The notes under the pieces: generated by a model | Database searches by the model: none | Seen by the model: the letters and a program-made list of their open reading frames with translations, nothing else | What the model was told of the DNA's origin: nothing | Program-made: the position numbers and the translations under genes | In this document: positions 17,587-26,806 of the stretch, one piece after another | Layout of the letters: each line of letters opens with the position of its first letter | Position numbering within the stretch: the first letter of the stretch is position 1 | Source: CALJFL01 sp039964455 | GTDB taxonomy: Bacteria > Pseudomonadota > Gammaproteobacteria > Pseudomonadales > Halieaceae | Length of the DNA stretch: 64,000 nt | Direction of reading: 5' to 3' | NCBI GenBank assembly: GCA_039964455.1 | Contig: JBDVXK010000012.1 | Span: forward strand, 620,001 to 684,000

Positions 17587-19362
17587 CTAGATCAGTCCCG
17601 GCGGCACCATCAGTTTCATCGATAGCAACTGTTGGGCAAGTGACTTGCCCTGACAATCGGTTCTCACGGAACCCGCTCCTCCACCGCCCAAAGCCTCGGT
17701 TAAAAAGAAATTAAACGCATTGAATCCAGGTAGATCAAATCGTTCCACCTCCCCTTCCACCAGATGCGCAAAATAGTCTTCCACGGCCTGAGCCGTCACC
17801 TGTTCATAGATATAGGGCAGGTACTCCGGCTTGCGCGCTATCAGGCCAATATTGGCATTGTCGCCCTTGTCACCGCTGCGGGCGAAAGCCAGGCGCTCCA
17901 GCGGGACCGCGATGTGATCATCGCCGGACTCGCCAGATGTAACCGTCATGCGAACCTTTGCGGCAGCCTCGCTGCTTTGGCTTTGATAGATTTTCTCACT
18001 GATTTTTTCACTACCCACCTGCACAGTCACAGGTATCAAGGACTTGTCGATCAGTGTTGAATGCACACGCATCAAACCACTGGGCCGAATGCGGCCGCCG
18101 CCCAGACCATAAAAACCCGGCACGCCGGATGTGCCCAGATAAACCATCTCATTGGCGGCGAACTGCAAAGCGGCAGGGTTATCGTGGTGCAGGCCAAACT
18201 TCGCCACGATTTCACGCGTGTTCTGCGCCTCGGCTGTGGCATGAGGGCCGTAGGTATGCTCTGCGCCAAAATACTCCATATCAACCTGACGGAAGTCGGG
18301 TAAATCATTCGCCGAGTAGTAGTCGCGTACTCGCTTGACCCAGGCTTCCATCGCGGTTCGCGCCTTGTCCAGCGCCCTTGGGCCACCAATCATGATGCAA
18401 CCCTTTACCTGAAAGCCATCACGCCAGGTTGCACACACCTTATATTTGTCACCGGGCGCCCTGCCCCTGGCGCCACTTACCCGCACCTCGTTCTCGGCAA
18501 TTTGCTCCAAAGCCACCTGGGTGAAGTCGCAGGCAACATCCGGCAAAAGATAATTGGCGGGGTCTCCTATTTCATACAACACCTGCTCGCCGACGCTGCC
18601 CACGGTGGCCAGGCCACCACTACCCGGTGTGATGCCAATAACAAAACTGCCATCGGCAGAAACTTCGGCGACCGGGTAGCTGATGTTGGAAAAATCAGGA
18701 ACTGTATGCCAATCGGTAAAGTTTCCGCCTGTGCACTGCGCCCCACACTCGATGACATGGCCACATAGCGAGCCCTGCGCCAATTCATCATACTGATCTT
18801 CATTCCAGCCGAACTCATGAATCAAGGGACCTAACATGACTGCGCTATCAACAACGCGTCCAGTCACTACAACATCGGCGCCACCGGCGAGCGCCTCAGC
18901 CACCGGTCTCGCGCCAAGATAGGCATTGACGCTTGCGGGACGCTGCGGCATCGCATCACCCGTCTGGTTCTCAAGCATCTGATCCAGCGGCAGATCTTCG
19001 CGCCCAAGCAGGTCATCACCGTAGACACCGCCAATTTTCAGATTCAGATCCTGCTCCTGACAGAGCTGCTCCAGTGCGGCGATACAGGCGGGAACATTCA
19101 CTCCCCCTGCATTAGCGACAACCTTGATGCCCTTGCTGGCACAATCCGCCAATACATCCTTCATCGCTACAGTGACGAAATCGACGGCATAACCCAGCGA
19201 GTCGTCACGAGAACGGGCCTTCGCCAGAATCGCCATGGTGATCTCGGCTAGATAATCAAACACCAGGTAATCAATCTCGCCATCATCGACAAGTTGTCTG
19301 GCCGCCAGCTGACTGTCGCCATAGAAGCCAGAGGCGCAACCGATACGAATCTTCTTGCTCAC
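17587..19362 (-). CDS. AtuA-like (DUF1446) acyclic terpene utilisation protein
   Basis: 591 residues. The N-terminal three-quarters is the DUF1446/AtuA domain, beginning IRIGCASGFYGDS and containing the VANAGGVNVPAC segment. The last ~100 residues (from ARSGDKGDNANIG on) form the AtuA-like ferredoxin-fold domain. AtuA is encoded in the citronellol/geraniol catabolic cluster of pseudomonads; its biochemical role is not settled. Here it is the last gene of the operon, 2 bp after the biotin carboxylase subunit, as expected if it works with the carboxylase products. The gene meets the acylase gene tail to tail with a 63-bp gap in which I see no clear terminator. Confidence 0.85.
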   Translation of the reverse strand: MSKKIRIGCASGFYGDSQLAARQLVDDGEIDYLVFDYLAEITMAILAKARSRDDSLGYAVDFVTVAMKDVLADCASKGIKVVANAGGVNVPACIAALEQLCQEQDLNLKIGGVYGDDLLGREDLPLDQMLENQTGDAMPQRPASVNAYLGARPVAEALAGGADVVVTGRVVDSAVMLGPLIHEFGWNEDQYDELAQGSLCGHVIECGAQCTGGNFTDWHTVPDFSNISYPVAEVSADGSFVIGITPGSGGLATVGSVGEQVLYEIGDPANYLLPDVACDFTQVALEQIAENEVRVSGARGRAPGDKYKVCATWRDGFQVKGCIMIGGPRALDKARTAMEAWVKRVRDYYSANDLPDFRQVDMEYFGAEHTYGPHATAEAQNTREIVAKFGLHHDNPAALQFAANEMVYLGTSGVPGFYGLGGGRIRPSGLMRVHSTLIDKSLIPVTVQVGSEKISEKIYQSQSSEAAAKVRMTVTSGESGDDHIAVPLERLAFARSGDKGDNANIGLIARKPEYLPYIYEQVTAQAVEDYFAHLVEGEVERFDLPGFNAFNFFLTEALGGGGAGSVRTDCQGKSLAQQLLSMKLMVPPGLI

Positions 19363-19364
19363 AG

Positions 19365-21323
19365 TCAGTGCTCCTCTTCCGATACGCTGGCCAACAGCTG
19401 CTGCGACTTAACCTGCTCACCAACCTGAGTTGCAATATGACTCACAACGCCGGGCATTCCAGCCTTCAATGGATGCTCCATTTTCATGGCTTCCAGAATA
19501 ACCAGGGTCTGACCAGCTTCTACTCGATCGCCCTCGTTTACCAATACAGACACAATGGCGCCATCCATAGAGGCCCTCACATCACCGCCACCGGCGGCGG
19601 CCGCTACCGCTGCGGGTAAATGCGTGTGATCTTCAATGCAGAAATGTCCCGAGCCATCATCCAGAAACACTTGATTGGCGGAGAAAGCAAAAGCAGCCGA
19701 ACGCCGGATGCCTTTGGTGAGGTAATCACAACGATGCCCTTCCGCCAGAAGAACATCGAGCTTGCAGGTGTTTTCGCCACAGCGAACTTCATAGCCATCC
19801 GCCAGTGCCAGCAAAGACACATCAATTTGCTCTTCTCCAACACCCAGCTTGAATTGATAGCTGGACGCTGTTGGATTACGCCAGCCCTGCCCCGCCCCGT
19901 GACTGCGCGTGTAGATCAGCACAGCGGCCAGCGCGATAGTTTGCAAGGGCGGTAACGACGCCTGCAGACTGGGGTCGTCGCTGAAATGTTGCTCGATAAA
20001 TGCCGTGGTGGCTTCGCCCGCAAGAAAGACTTCATGCCTTAGAATATTCTGCAGGAATTGCCTGTTGCTATTGATTCCCAGCACAGTGGCATCCTGCACA
20101 GCACTGGCCAACTTGCGACAAGCTTCCTGCCGGGTCTGTCCGTGCGCTATCACCTTGGCGAGCATGGGGTCGTAGAACGAGGTCACGTGCTGCCCCGCCA
20201 CTATTCCATTATCTACACGGATGTCATTCCCCTGGGGATAATCCCATGCCAACAGCGTACCGGTTTGTGGCAGAAAGTTATTGCGCGGATCCTCGGCGTA
20301 GAGTCGCACCTCCACTGCATGGCCGTGCAATTCAATATCTTCCTGCTTCAGCGGGAGTTCACCGCCCGCCGCTACTTGTATTTGCCAGGCGACCAGGTCC
20401 TGCCCGGTGATCATCTCAGTGACCGGGTGCTCAACCTGTAAACGCGTATTCATTTCGAGGAAATAGAAGTTCTTGTCTCTGTCGACGAGAAACTCGACTG
20501 TGCCAGCACCTCTGTAATCGCAGGCTTTTGCAGCATTTACCGCTGCCTCACCCATGCGCGCTCGCAATTCGGGATCAACAAACGGCGACGGTGCTTCCTC
20601 CACGACTTTCTGATGCCGTCGCTGAATAGAACAGTCTCGTTCGCCCAGATAAACGGTATTGCCATGTCCGTCAGCAAAAATCTGTATCTCGATATGGCGA
20701 GGTTCCATCACCGCCTTTTCCAGAATAAGCTCGCCGCTGCCAAACGCGTTCTGCGCTTCCGAGCGCGCTGTGCTGATTTGTTCGGCTAGATCGCTCGCAT
20801 CACTGACCAGCCGCATTCCGCGACCGCCACCGCCGGCTGAGGCCTTTACCATCAGCGGAAAGCCCACCTCGGCAGCTTTCTCAATCAGGATCGCGTCTTC
20901 CTGCTCGGCGCCCTGATAACCCGGAATACAAGGCACTCCCGCTTCCAGCATCGCCAGCTTGGAAAGACGCTTACTGCCCATCAGCTCTATCGCCGACGCT
21001 GGTGGCCCGATAAAGGTAATACCTTCGGCCTCACATTGAGCGGCAAAGGTCGTGTTCTCCGACAAAAAACCATAACCCGGGTGCACCGCATCGGCACCGC
21101 TAAGAAGCGCGGCCGACACCAGCTTTTCCGCTACCAGATAAGACTCACTGACCGCTGCCGGACCGATACAGACAGCCTCATCTGCCAGGCGAACATGCAG
21201 AGCGTCTGCTTCCACCTCGCTGTAGACAGCGACAGTTCGATAACCCAGCTTACGGGCGGTATTGATGACCCTGACCGCGATCTCGCCACGATTGGCAATC
21301 AGAATTTTCTGGAAGTCAGCCAC
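19365..21323 (-). CDS. Acyl-CoA carboxylase alpha subunit (biotin carboxylase + biotin carrier)
   Basis: 652 residues. The N-terminal biotin carboxylase domain shows the ATP-grasp glycine loop KASAGGGGRGM and the ERDCSIQRRHQKVVEE segment; a linker region follows, and a C-terminal biotinyl domain has the AMKM motif with the biotin lysine at 614. This is the alpha subunit of 3-methylcrotonyl-CoA or geranyl-CoA carboxylase (LiuD/AtuF type). Its partner is the carboxyltransferase encoded in the same operon (24516-26132). The AtuA-like gene and AtuE/AtuD-like neighbours favour an isoprenoid acyl-CoA over leucine-derived 3-methylcrotonyl-CoA, but sequence alone does not decide. Confidence 0.9.
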   Translation of the reverse strand: MADFQKILIANRGEIAVRVINTARKLGYRTVAVYSEVEADALHVRLADEAVCIGPAAVSESYLVAEKLVSAALLSGADAVHPGYGFLSENTTFAAQCEAEGITFIGPPASAIELMGSKRLSKLAMLEAGVPCIPGYQGAEQEDAILIEKAAEVGFPLMVKASAGGGGRGMRLVSDASDLAEQISTARSEAQNAFGSGELILEKAVMEPRHIEIQIFADGHGNTVYLGERDCSIQRRHQKVVEEAPSPFVDPELRARMGEAAVNAAKACDYRGAGTVEFLVDRDKNFYFLEMNTRLQVEHPVTEMITGQDLVAWQIQVAAGGELPLKQEDIELHGHAVEVRLYAEDPRNNFLPQTGTLLAWDYPQGNDIRVDNGIVAGQHVTSFYDPMLAKVIAHGQTRQEACRKLASAVQDATVLGINSNRQFLQNILRHEVFLAGEATTAFIEQHFSDDPSLQASLPPLQTIALAAVLIYTRSHGAGQGWRNPTASSYQFKLGVGEEQIDVSLLALADGYEVRCGENTCKLDVLLAEGHRCDYLTKGIRRSAAFAFSANQVFLDDGSGHFCIEDHTHLPAAVAAAAGGGDVRASMDGAIVSVLVNEGDRVEAGQTLVILEAMKMEHPLKAGMPGVVSHIATQVGEQVKSQQLLASVSEEEH

Positions 21324-21343
21324 AATCTATTCCCGTCGTTCCA

Positions 21344-22486
21344 TCAGTCCAACAATAAACCTGCCAGCCGCTTGCGATGATGATAGGCATCGCCAAACTG
21401 TGGCCGGGCCCATTGGGCGCGGCGTATGTAAAGCTGGGCATCGCATTCGTAGGTAAAACCCATGCCACCGTGAAACTGCACAGCGCGGTCACCGGCAAAT
21501 TCCAGCGCATCCGTCGCCTGAGCCTTGGCCATACGACAGGCAATCTCGGCGTCTTCATCCAACGCCCCATCGCCGACAAGTGTTGCTGCGTGATAGATGA
21601 ACGAACGGGCATCGTCCATGGCACAGAGCACATCGACCGTAGGATGCTTCAGGGCCTGGTAGGAACCGATCAGCTTACCGAATTGTTTCCGCGTTTTTAG
21701 GTAGTCAACAATGGTATCCAGACATGCCGCGGTGGCGCCTGTGGATTCTGCAGCCACCAACAATGCGCCGATCAGTGCAACGTCTCTCAAGCCAGATGCT
21801 GTCGACTCAGGAACCAGTAGCGCAGTGGCGGGAACCGTAACACCATCGAGACAAATCCTGCCGGCACGCTTGGTTTCATCGATCAAGGTGTGCGGCTGCA
21901 GGGCATCTGGAGTCAGTTGCTCTTTTTCCACCAACACTACCCGGTTCTCTCCATCCAGCGAGACACCGACCAGCAATACATCTGCCACCCCCGCATCCTG
22001 AACGTACCACTTCTCACCCGACAGTTTGAGCTGCCCCGCTGAGGCTTCTGCTGTTGCGGTGAACGCGGGCGCTCCCCAGTCCTCACCATCCAGCAGGGCC
22101 AGGCTGGCGCGAGTACCTGTGGCCAGCAAAGGCAACCAGTGTGCCTGCTGCTGCGAGGTGCCAGCACGTGCCAACAATTGTGCCGCCAGGGTAGTTGAAA
22201 AGAATGGCGTGGATAATAGATAACGCCCCATGCTTTCAGCCAGCGGCACAGTAGCGCCTATACCCAGGCCCGAGCCACCAAATTCCTCGGGAATCGCCAG
22301 TCCCAGCCAGCCGAGTTCCACCATCTGTTGCCAGACGGTCTCATCAAAACCGTGATCGCTAGCCAGCAAAGCGCGAACTGCACTGATCGCTGACTTGTCC
22401 CGACAAAACTCCCGGGCGGTATCCAAAATCATGCCCTGCTCTTCACTGAAAACGAGGCTATTGTTTGCTGCAATATTCATCGACAA
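21344..22486 (-). CDS. Acyl-CoA dehydrogenase, smaller member of an adjacent pair
   Basis: 380 residues with acyl-CoA dehydrogenase N-terminal, middle and C-terminal domains. The C-terminal region (GGMGFTYECDAQLYIRRAQW) resembles the chains that form alpha2beta2 dehydrogenases in steroid side-chain degradation, where FAD and active site are shared between two different subunits. The gene for a second dehydrogenase (22501-23703) lies 14 bp upstream in the same operon, so a heteromeric enzyme is likely by analogy. It probably oxidises a branched or isoprenoid acyl-CoA in the pathway around the carboxylase. Confidence 0.82.
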   Translation of the reverse strand: MSMNIAANNSLVFSEEQGMILDTAREFCRDKSAISAVRALLASDHGFDETVWQQMVELGWLGLAIPEEFGGSGLGIGATVPLAESMGRYLLSTPFFSTTLAAQLLARAGTSQQQAHWLPLLATGTRASLALLDGEDWGAPAFTATAEASAGQLKLSGEKWYVQDAGVADVLLVGVSLDGENRVVLVEKEQLTPDALQPHTLIDETKRAGRICLDGVTVPATALLVPESTASGLRDVALIGALLVAAESTGATAACLDTIVDYLKTRKQFGKLIGSYQALKHPTVDVLCAMDDARSFIYHAATLVGDGALDEDAEIACRMAKAQATDALEFAGDRAVQFHGGMGFTYECDAQLYIRRAQWARPQFGDAYHHRKRLAGLLLD

Positions 22487-22500
22487 TTCTCCTCGCTTAC

Positions 22501-23703
22501 TCAGGACTTGGGCAGGCCGAGCACATGCTCGCCCACAATGTTGGCTTGTATCTGGCTGGTTCCCCCACCAATCGTGGTAGAGAAATTATTGAAGTAGGCC
22601 CGCTGCCAGAATCCACCGGACACCGCTTTCTCATCACCCACATACATGGAGCCGTGGCCACCCTGTGTCGCTACAGCCAGTTGACGCATACGCCGCTGAT
22701 ACTCCGTGGTGCGGATTTTATTAGATAGCGGCAGTGAGCCGGGATAATCTGTGTTCAGAGCCGGAATAGCCGCCCGACGATTACCCAGGCTCTGCGCTTT
22801 ACCTTCCATAATCATTTGCACCAGCTGATCACGAATCACCGGGTCCTCCAGAATAGGCGCGCCGTCTCGCTGGATGCCTCGCAGGTCGTCGATTACATCG
22901 TCTATGACTACGCGCACCTGCATCAGACCGCCAGCGGCTCCGGCCTCGGCACCACGCTCATATTGCAGTGTCTGCATGGCAATCTTCCAGCCCTGGCCTT
23001 CCTCGCCCATGATGCAGGAAGCCGGTATGCGAGCATCGGTAAAGAACGTTTCGGTAAACCCGTACTCACCGGTTACCTTGCGGATTGGCCGCGGATCAAC
23101 GCCCGCCACATCCATAGGAGACAGGAAGAAAGACAGGCCGTCATACTTCCGCTCAGCCTCCGGGTTGGTGCGCGCCAATAGAATCATGTAGCGCGCATAG
23201 TTACCCATGGTCGTCCAGATCTTGGTGCCATTAACGACGTATTCGTCTCCGTCGCGTACCGCCCGGCACTGGGCATTACCCAGATCAGAGCCATGGTCAG
23301 GCTCGGAAAAACCCTGGCACCAGATATCCTCGGCACTGAGAATTCCCTTGATGTATTTTTCTTTCTCTTCTGCGGTTCCTATGTCGAGAATCAGCGGGCC
23401 GGCCCAACCAAGACCAATCACATTGAAAGCGATAGGCACCGCAGCTTTGCGCATTTCGGCATCTGCGATCTGTTGAAAGACTGGCTCCATGCCACCGCCG
23501 CCGTACTGCTCCGGCCAGGCCAGACCAAGATACCCACCCGACCAAAGCTTATGCTGCCATTCACGCAGGAAATCCAGCTGTTGATCGGAGCCCACCTCCA
23601 TAAAAGTTTGAGGCAGCAGGAAGCCGGGATCTGCCGGTTTGTTGTCTGCCATCCAGGCTGCCGCCTGGGCTCGAAATTCTTTAGTTTCCTGTTCAGTTGC
23701 CAT
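22501..23703 (-). CDS. Acyl-CoA dehydrogenase, larger member of an adjacent pair
   Basis: 400 residues. The middle domain shows WCQGFSEPDHGSDL and the C-terminus the IGGGTSQIQANIVGEHVLGL pattern. At the place where medium-chain dehydrogenases carry the catalytic Glu (EGT), this chain has Gly, so the base must come from another position or from the partner subunit, as in the heteromeric steroid-type enzymes. The partner is probably the 21344-22486 product. Spacing on both sides is 10-14 bp, consistent with one operon. Confidence 0.85.
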   Translation of the reverse strand: MATEQETKEFRAQAAAWMADNKPADPGFLLPQTFMEVGSDQQLDFLREWQHKLWSGGYLGLAWPEQYGGGGMEPVFQQIADAEMRKAAVPIAFNVIGLGWAGPLILDIGTAEEKEKYIKGILSAEDIWCQGFSEPDHGSDLGNAQCRAVRDGDEYVVNGTKIWTTMGNYARYMILLARTNPEAERKYDGLSFFLSPMDVAGVDPRPIRKVTGEYGFTETFFTDARIPASCIMGEEGQGWKIAMQTLQYERGAEAGAAGGLMQVRVVIDDVIDDLRGIQRDGAPILEDPVIRDQLVQMIMEGKAQSLGNRRAAIPALNTDYPGSLPLSNKIRTTEYQRRMRQLAVATQGGHGSMYVGDEKAVSGGFWQRAYFNNFSTTIGGGTSQIQANIVGEHVLGLPKS

Positions 23704-23713
23704 AGTTCTCCCC

Positions 23714-24514
23714 TTATTGAGCCCATGCCGGCAGTCGTTTCTCTACGAATGCGGCAGTACCTTCTTTTCCTTCATCACTGTTAATTGCGGTGGTGAAATC
23801 TCCCGCGGCCCGATCCAATAGTTGCTCCAGTGGCACCGAACCTACATCCAGCATGAGTTGTTTGGTCACCGCGGTCGCGTTGGGCGCACAGCGCCGCAAC
23901 TTACCCAACACAGTCTCCAGGCACGCATCCATCGCCTGACGCCCATCGGTGACGTAGTGCACAAGGCCTGCATCAAGTGCGACCTCACCCCCAAAACGCT
24001 CGCCCAGCAGCGCCAACTGGCGCGCACGAGTCAGGCCAATACGCATCACCACGAACGGGGCGATTTGTGCAGGGACAATACCCAGTCCGGTTTCAGGCAT
24101 ACCGAATTTTGCATTGGTATCAGCAATTGCCACGTCAGAGATACAGGCCAGCCCAAAGCCACCGCCCAGCACTGCGCCTTCCAGCATAGTGATAACCACC
24201 TGCGGCGCCCGATTAACCTGGGTGCACATGCGACCGAAAATACGGTTGAAGTCCCATGCAGCCTGTTCGGCTTCCTCCTTGCTGCTGGTCTCCTTCATCC
24301 CGGAAATATCGCCGCCTGAGCAAAAGTGACCACCCGCGCCCTGCAGTACCACTGCCCGTATATCGCGTCGCTCTGCAATAGCGTCAAACGTCTGCATAAT
24401 GCCCGCGACGACTGCATCGTTCATGGCATTGCGCTTATGTGGTCGATTAATTGTGACAGTGAGAACACCGGCACTCTCCTCGATCAATAACTCTTCAAGT
24501 TCAGGTAGCTCCAA
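23714..24514 (-). CDS. Enoyl-CoA hydratase, AtuE-like
   Basis: 266 residues with the crotonase fold: HFCSGGDISGM (oxyanion hole 1), EGAVLGGGFGLACISDVAIA (oxyanion hole 2) and the catalytic-glutamate segment GMPETGLGIVPAQI. The last two segments are close to what I remember of AtuE, the isohexenylglutaconyl-CoA hydratase of the citronellol/geraniol pathway. In that pathway it hydrates the product of the geranyl-CoA carboxylase, and its place here directly after the carboxyltransferase gene (1-bp gap) fits. A generic hydratase role cannot be excluded. Confidence 0.82.
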   Translation of the reverse strand: MELPELEELLIEESAGVLTVTINRPHKRNAMNDAVVAGIMQTFDAIAERRDIRAVVLQGAGGHFCSGGDISGMKETSSKEEAEQAAWDFNRIFGRMCTQVNRAPQVVITMLEGAVLGGGFGLACISDVAIADTNAKFGMPETGLGIVPAQIAPFVVMRIGLTRARQLALLGERFGGEVALDAGLVHYVTDGRQAMDACLETVLGKLRRCAPNATAVTKQLMLDVGSVPLEQLLDRAAGDFTTAINSDEGKEGTAAFVEKRLPAWAQ

Positions 24515-24515
24515 C

Positions 24516-26132
24516 TTAAAACCTCGCTATGCCAAAGGTGTTGCGATTAACCTCACGTGCGTCGGCCTCGATGCAGATATCCAGGACAAACGACAAAATT
24601 TCACGGGTATCGCGCGGATCGATTATGCCGTCATCCCAAAGCCGCGCCGTATTAGCGAGGGTATGAGATGTTTTTTCCATTGCAGCGCGCACCTCGCCCT
24701 CCATGGAATCAAGACCAGCCTCGTCTACCTCGCCCGCACGGCGCATCTGCGCCTCCCAGACCTGGCGCATCACCTGCCCGGCCTGTGCCGGGCCCATCAC
24801 CGACACTACACTGCGCGGCCAGGCAAACATAAAGCGCGGCTCCATTCCCCGACCACACATGGCGTAATTACCGGCGCCATAGGAACCGCCCACTACAATC
24901 GATATCTTTGGCACGGTGCTATTGGTCACCGCCTGAATCAGCTTCGAGCCGTGCTTGATAATCCCGGCCTGCTCGGCTTCGGTGCCCACCAGGAAACCGG
25001 TGGTGTTGTGCAGAAAAAGAATAGGCGTACCCGACTGCTCGCACAGCTGAATGAACTGCCCGGCCTTGGCGGCGCCTTTGGCGGTGATGGGCGCGTTGTT
25101 ACCAATCACGCCGCAAGATTGCCCTTTCACCTCAAAGTGACCACAGACGGTACCGGCGTCATAGTCCGGCTTGAAATCCAGAAAATCCGAGCCATCAGCC
25201 AGGCGGGCAACAATTTCACGTACATCATAAGGCGTCTTCGGATCGGCAGGCACAATGCCAAGCAAATCACTGGCCGGATACTCTGGCTCGGCAAACGCCT
25301 GCGCTTTCACCGGCGCTACGAAGCCCTGATTCCAACCCAGCTTACCCACGATCTCACGCGCAATACGAATGCCATCGGCATCATCTTCCGCCAAATAATC
25401 GGCCGTTCCTGCCACAGCGGCGTGCATTTGTGCGCCGCCAATCTCCTCGTCGGTCGCAATTTCACCGGTTGCCGCCTTTAACAGCGGGGGGCCCGCAAGA
25501 TACACCGTAGATTGCTCACGAATCATAATAATGTAGTCGGACAGGCCAGGCTGATAGGCACCGCCAGCGGTCGCGCTACCATGGACAACAGTTATCTGGG
25601 GGATGCCGGCGGCAGAGAGCCGGCACTGGTTGGCAAACAACTCCCCCGACGTACCGAATATGTCGCCGGCTGTCGTCAGGTTGCCGCCACCACTTTGGGC
25701 CAGCGTGACCAGTGGCAGCTTCTCTTTCAGGCAGAGTAGGTGCATGCGGGTGCGCTTGCGGCCACCAAAGGTCGTCATGATTCCGCCCTTGGTGAGATAG
25801 TCATCTACCATCACGCCTACACGTGTTCCTTCGATATAGCCTATACCGGCAATTACCGAGCCACCGGCGAAGGAGCCGTCGGTATCCTGATCCTGCATAT
25901 AGCCGCACAAAGTAGACAACTCAAGAAACGGCGTGCCGGGGTCCAGTAGCTGACTCAGGCGCTCCCTGGGAGGCAGCAAACCGCGCTCTATATAGCGCGG
26001 AGCCTTGCCATTGGCGCGATCGACCACCGCCTGCTCAACGGCCCTGTATTCCTGAACACCAGCCTCCATCAACTCGGCATTGGCTTTGAACGCCGCCGAG
26101 TTCGAGTCGATCTCACTATTGAGCCTGGCCAT
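24516..26132 (-). CDS. Acyl-CoA carboxylase beta subunit (carboxyltransferase), AtuC/LiuB-like
   Basis: About 538 residues. I chose the ATG at 26132 because GGAG lies 8 bases upstream and it leaves a 4-bp gap after the GST stop; a longer reading from 26183 overlaps the GST gene. The carboxyltransferase domain shows AQSGGGNLTT, GIPQITVVHGSATAGGAYQPG and VVGGSYGAGNYAMCGR. The sequence reads FANQ where 3-methylcrotonyl-CoA carboxylases commonly have FFNQ, which may mean a roomier acyl pocket, as in geranyl-CoA carboxylase; this is suggestive only. It partners the biotinylated alpha subunit at 19365-21323. Confidence 0.88.
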   Translation of the reverse strand: MARLNSEIDSNSAAFKANAELMEAGVQEYRAVEQAVVDRANGKAPRYIERGLLPPRERLSQLLDPGTPFLELSTLCGYMQDQDTDGSFAGGSVIAGIGYIEGTRVGVMVDDYLTKGGIMTTFGGRKRTRMHLLCLKEKLPLVTLAQSGGGNLTTAGDIFGTSGELFANQCRLSAAGIPQITVVHGSATAGGAYQPGLSDYIIMIREQSTVYLAGPPLLKAATGEIATDEEIGGAQMHAAVAGTADYLAEDDADGIRIAREIVGKLGWNQGFVAPVKAQAFAEPEYPASDLLGIVPADPKTPYDVREIVARLADGSDFLDFKPDYDAGTVCGHFEVKGQSCGVIGNNAPITAKGAAKAGQFIQLCEQSGTPILFLHNTTGFLVGTEAEQAGIIKHGSKLIQAVTNSTVPKISIVVGGSYGAGNYAMCGRGMEPRFMFAWPRSVVSVMGPAQAGQVMRQVWEAQMRRAGEVDEAGLDSMEGEVRAAMEKTSHTLANTARLWDDGIIDPRDTREILSFVLDICIEADAREVNRNTFGIARF

Positions 26133-26136
26133 TCGC

Positions 26137-26781
26137 TTACTCCGGGATAGTTGGCGCCTGACCGCCGTCCATTTCATTGGCACGTATAAATGCTGGGCGC
26201 TCGCTCAGCCTTGCGTACCAATCCTCTACCTGCGGCGTCAGCTGGCGATCGACAATCTCGGTCAGTTTCATCTCTTTCGAAAGATAAATCGCGTAACCAA
26301 CCGCTATATCCGCAACGGTAAAGCGGTTATCGCACAGGTATTGCCTGTCTTTCAGGTGGTTGTCCAACAACCGCAGACGCGCGAAAAACCACTTGGCATA
26401 GTCGATTGCCACCGCCTGCTTCTCCGGAGTAGGTTCAAGATGAAAGTACCTCATCACCAGCGTCTGCGGAAAGGTCAGTGTGGCGTCACTGTGAAACAGC
26501 CAATTCAGGTAATCCGCATACTCGGGGTGATCTGGCGTCAGGCCAAAGGCCTCCTGCTTGTACTTCTCAACCAGGTACAGACAAATGCCCGAGGACTCGG
26601 TCATGCTGGCGTCACCATCCTGCAAATAGGGAATAGTGCCCAAGGGGTTCACATCGAGATATTCCTTCTCAAAGAAGCGAGGGGGAAATGGCATGATATG
26701 GACGTCATAGTCCAGACCCATTTCTTCCAGCGCCCACAGCGCTCGTAAAGACCGGGCGCCCCGGCAGTGCCATAGTTTCAT
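26137..26781 (-). CDS. Glutathione S-transferase family protein
   Basis: About 214 residues. N-terminal thioredoxin-like half (LWHCRGARSLRALWALEE, NPLGTIPYLQDGDASMTES) followed by the all-helical GST C-terminal domain with FTVADIAVGYAIYL. The second ATG (26781) is preferred over that at 26787, as GGAGG is 7 bases before it. GSTs are not part of the classical Atu or Liu clusters; here the gene sits within the operon between an AtuD-like dehydrogenase and the carboxyltransferase. It could detoxify a reactive intermediate or act as an isomerase, but there is no direct evidence. Confidence 0.85.
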   Translation of the reverse strand: MKLWHCRGARSLRALWALEEMGLDYDVHIMPFPPRFFEKEYLDVNPLGTIPYLQDGDASMTESSGICLYLVEKYKQEAFGLTPDHPEYADYLNWLFHSDATLTFPQTLVMRYFHLEPTPEKQAVAIDYAKWFFARLRLLDNHLKDRQYLCDNRFTVADIAVGYAIYLSKEMKLTEIVDRQLTPQVEDWYARLSERPAFIRANEMDGGQAPTIPE

Positions 26782-26806
26782 CGTCATTCCTCCGTGTATC
26801 GCCGAT

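Noticed and set aside
24399..25481. Plus-strand 360-codon frame
   Set aside because: It lies entirely opposite the carboxyltransferase gene, which has strong motifs; the antisense translation is rich in His/Arg and shows no family features.
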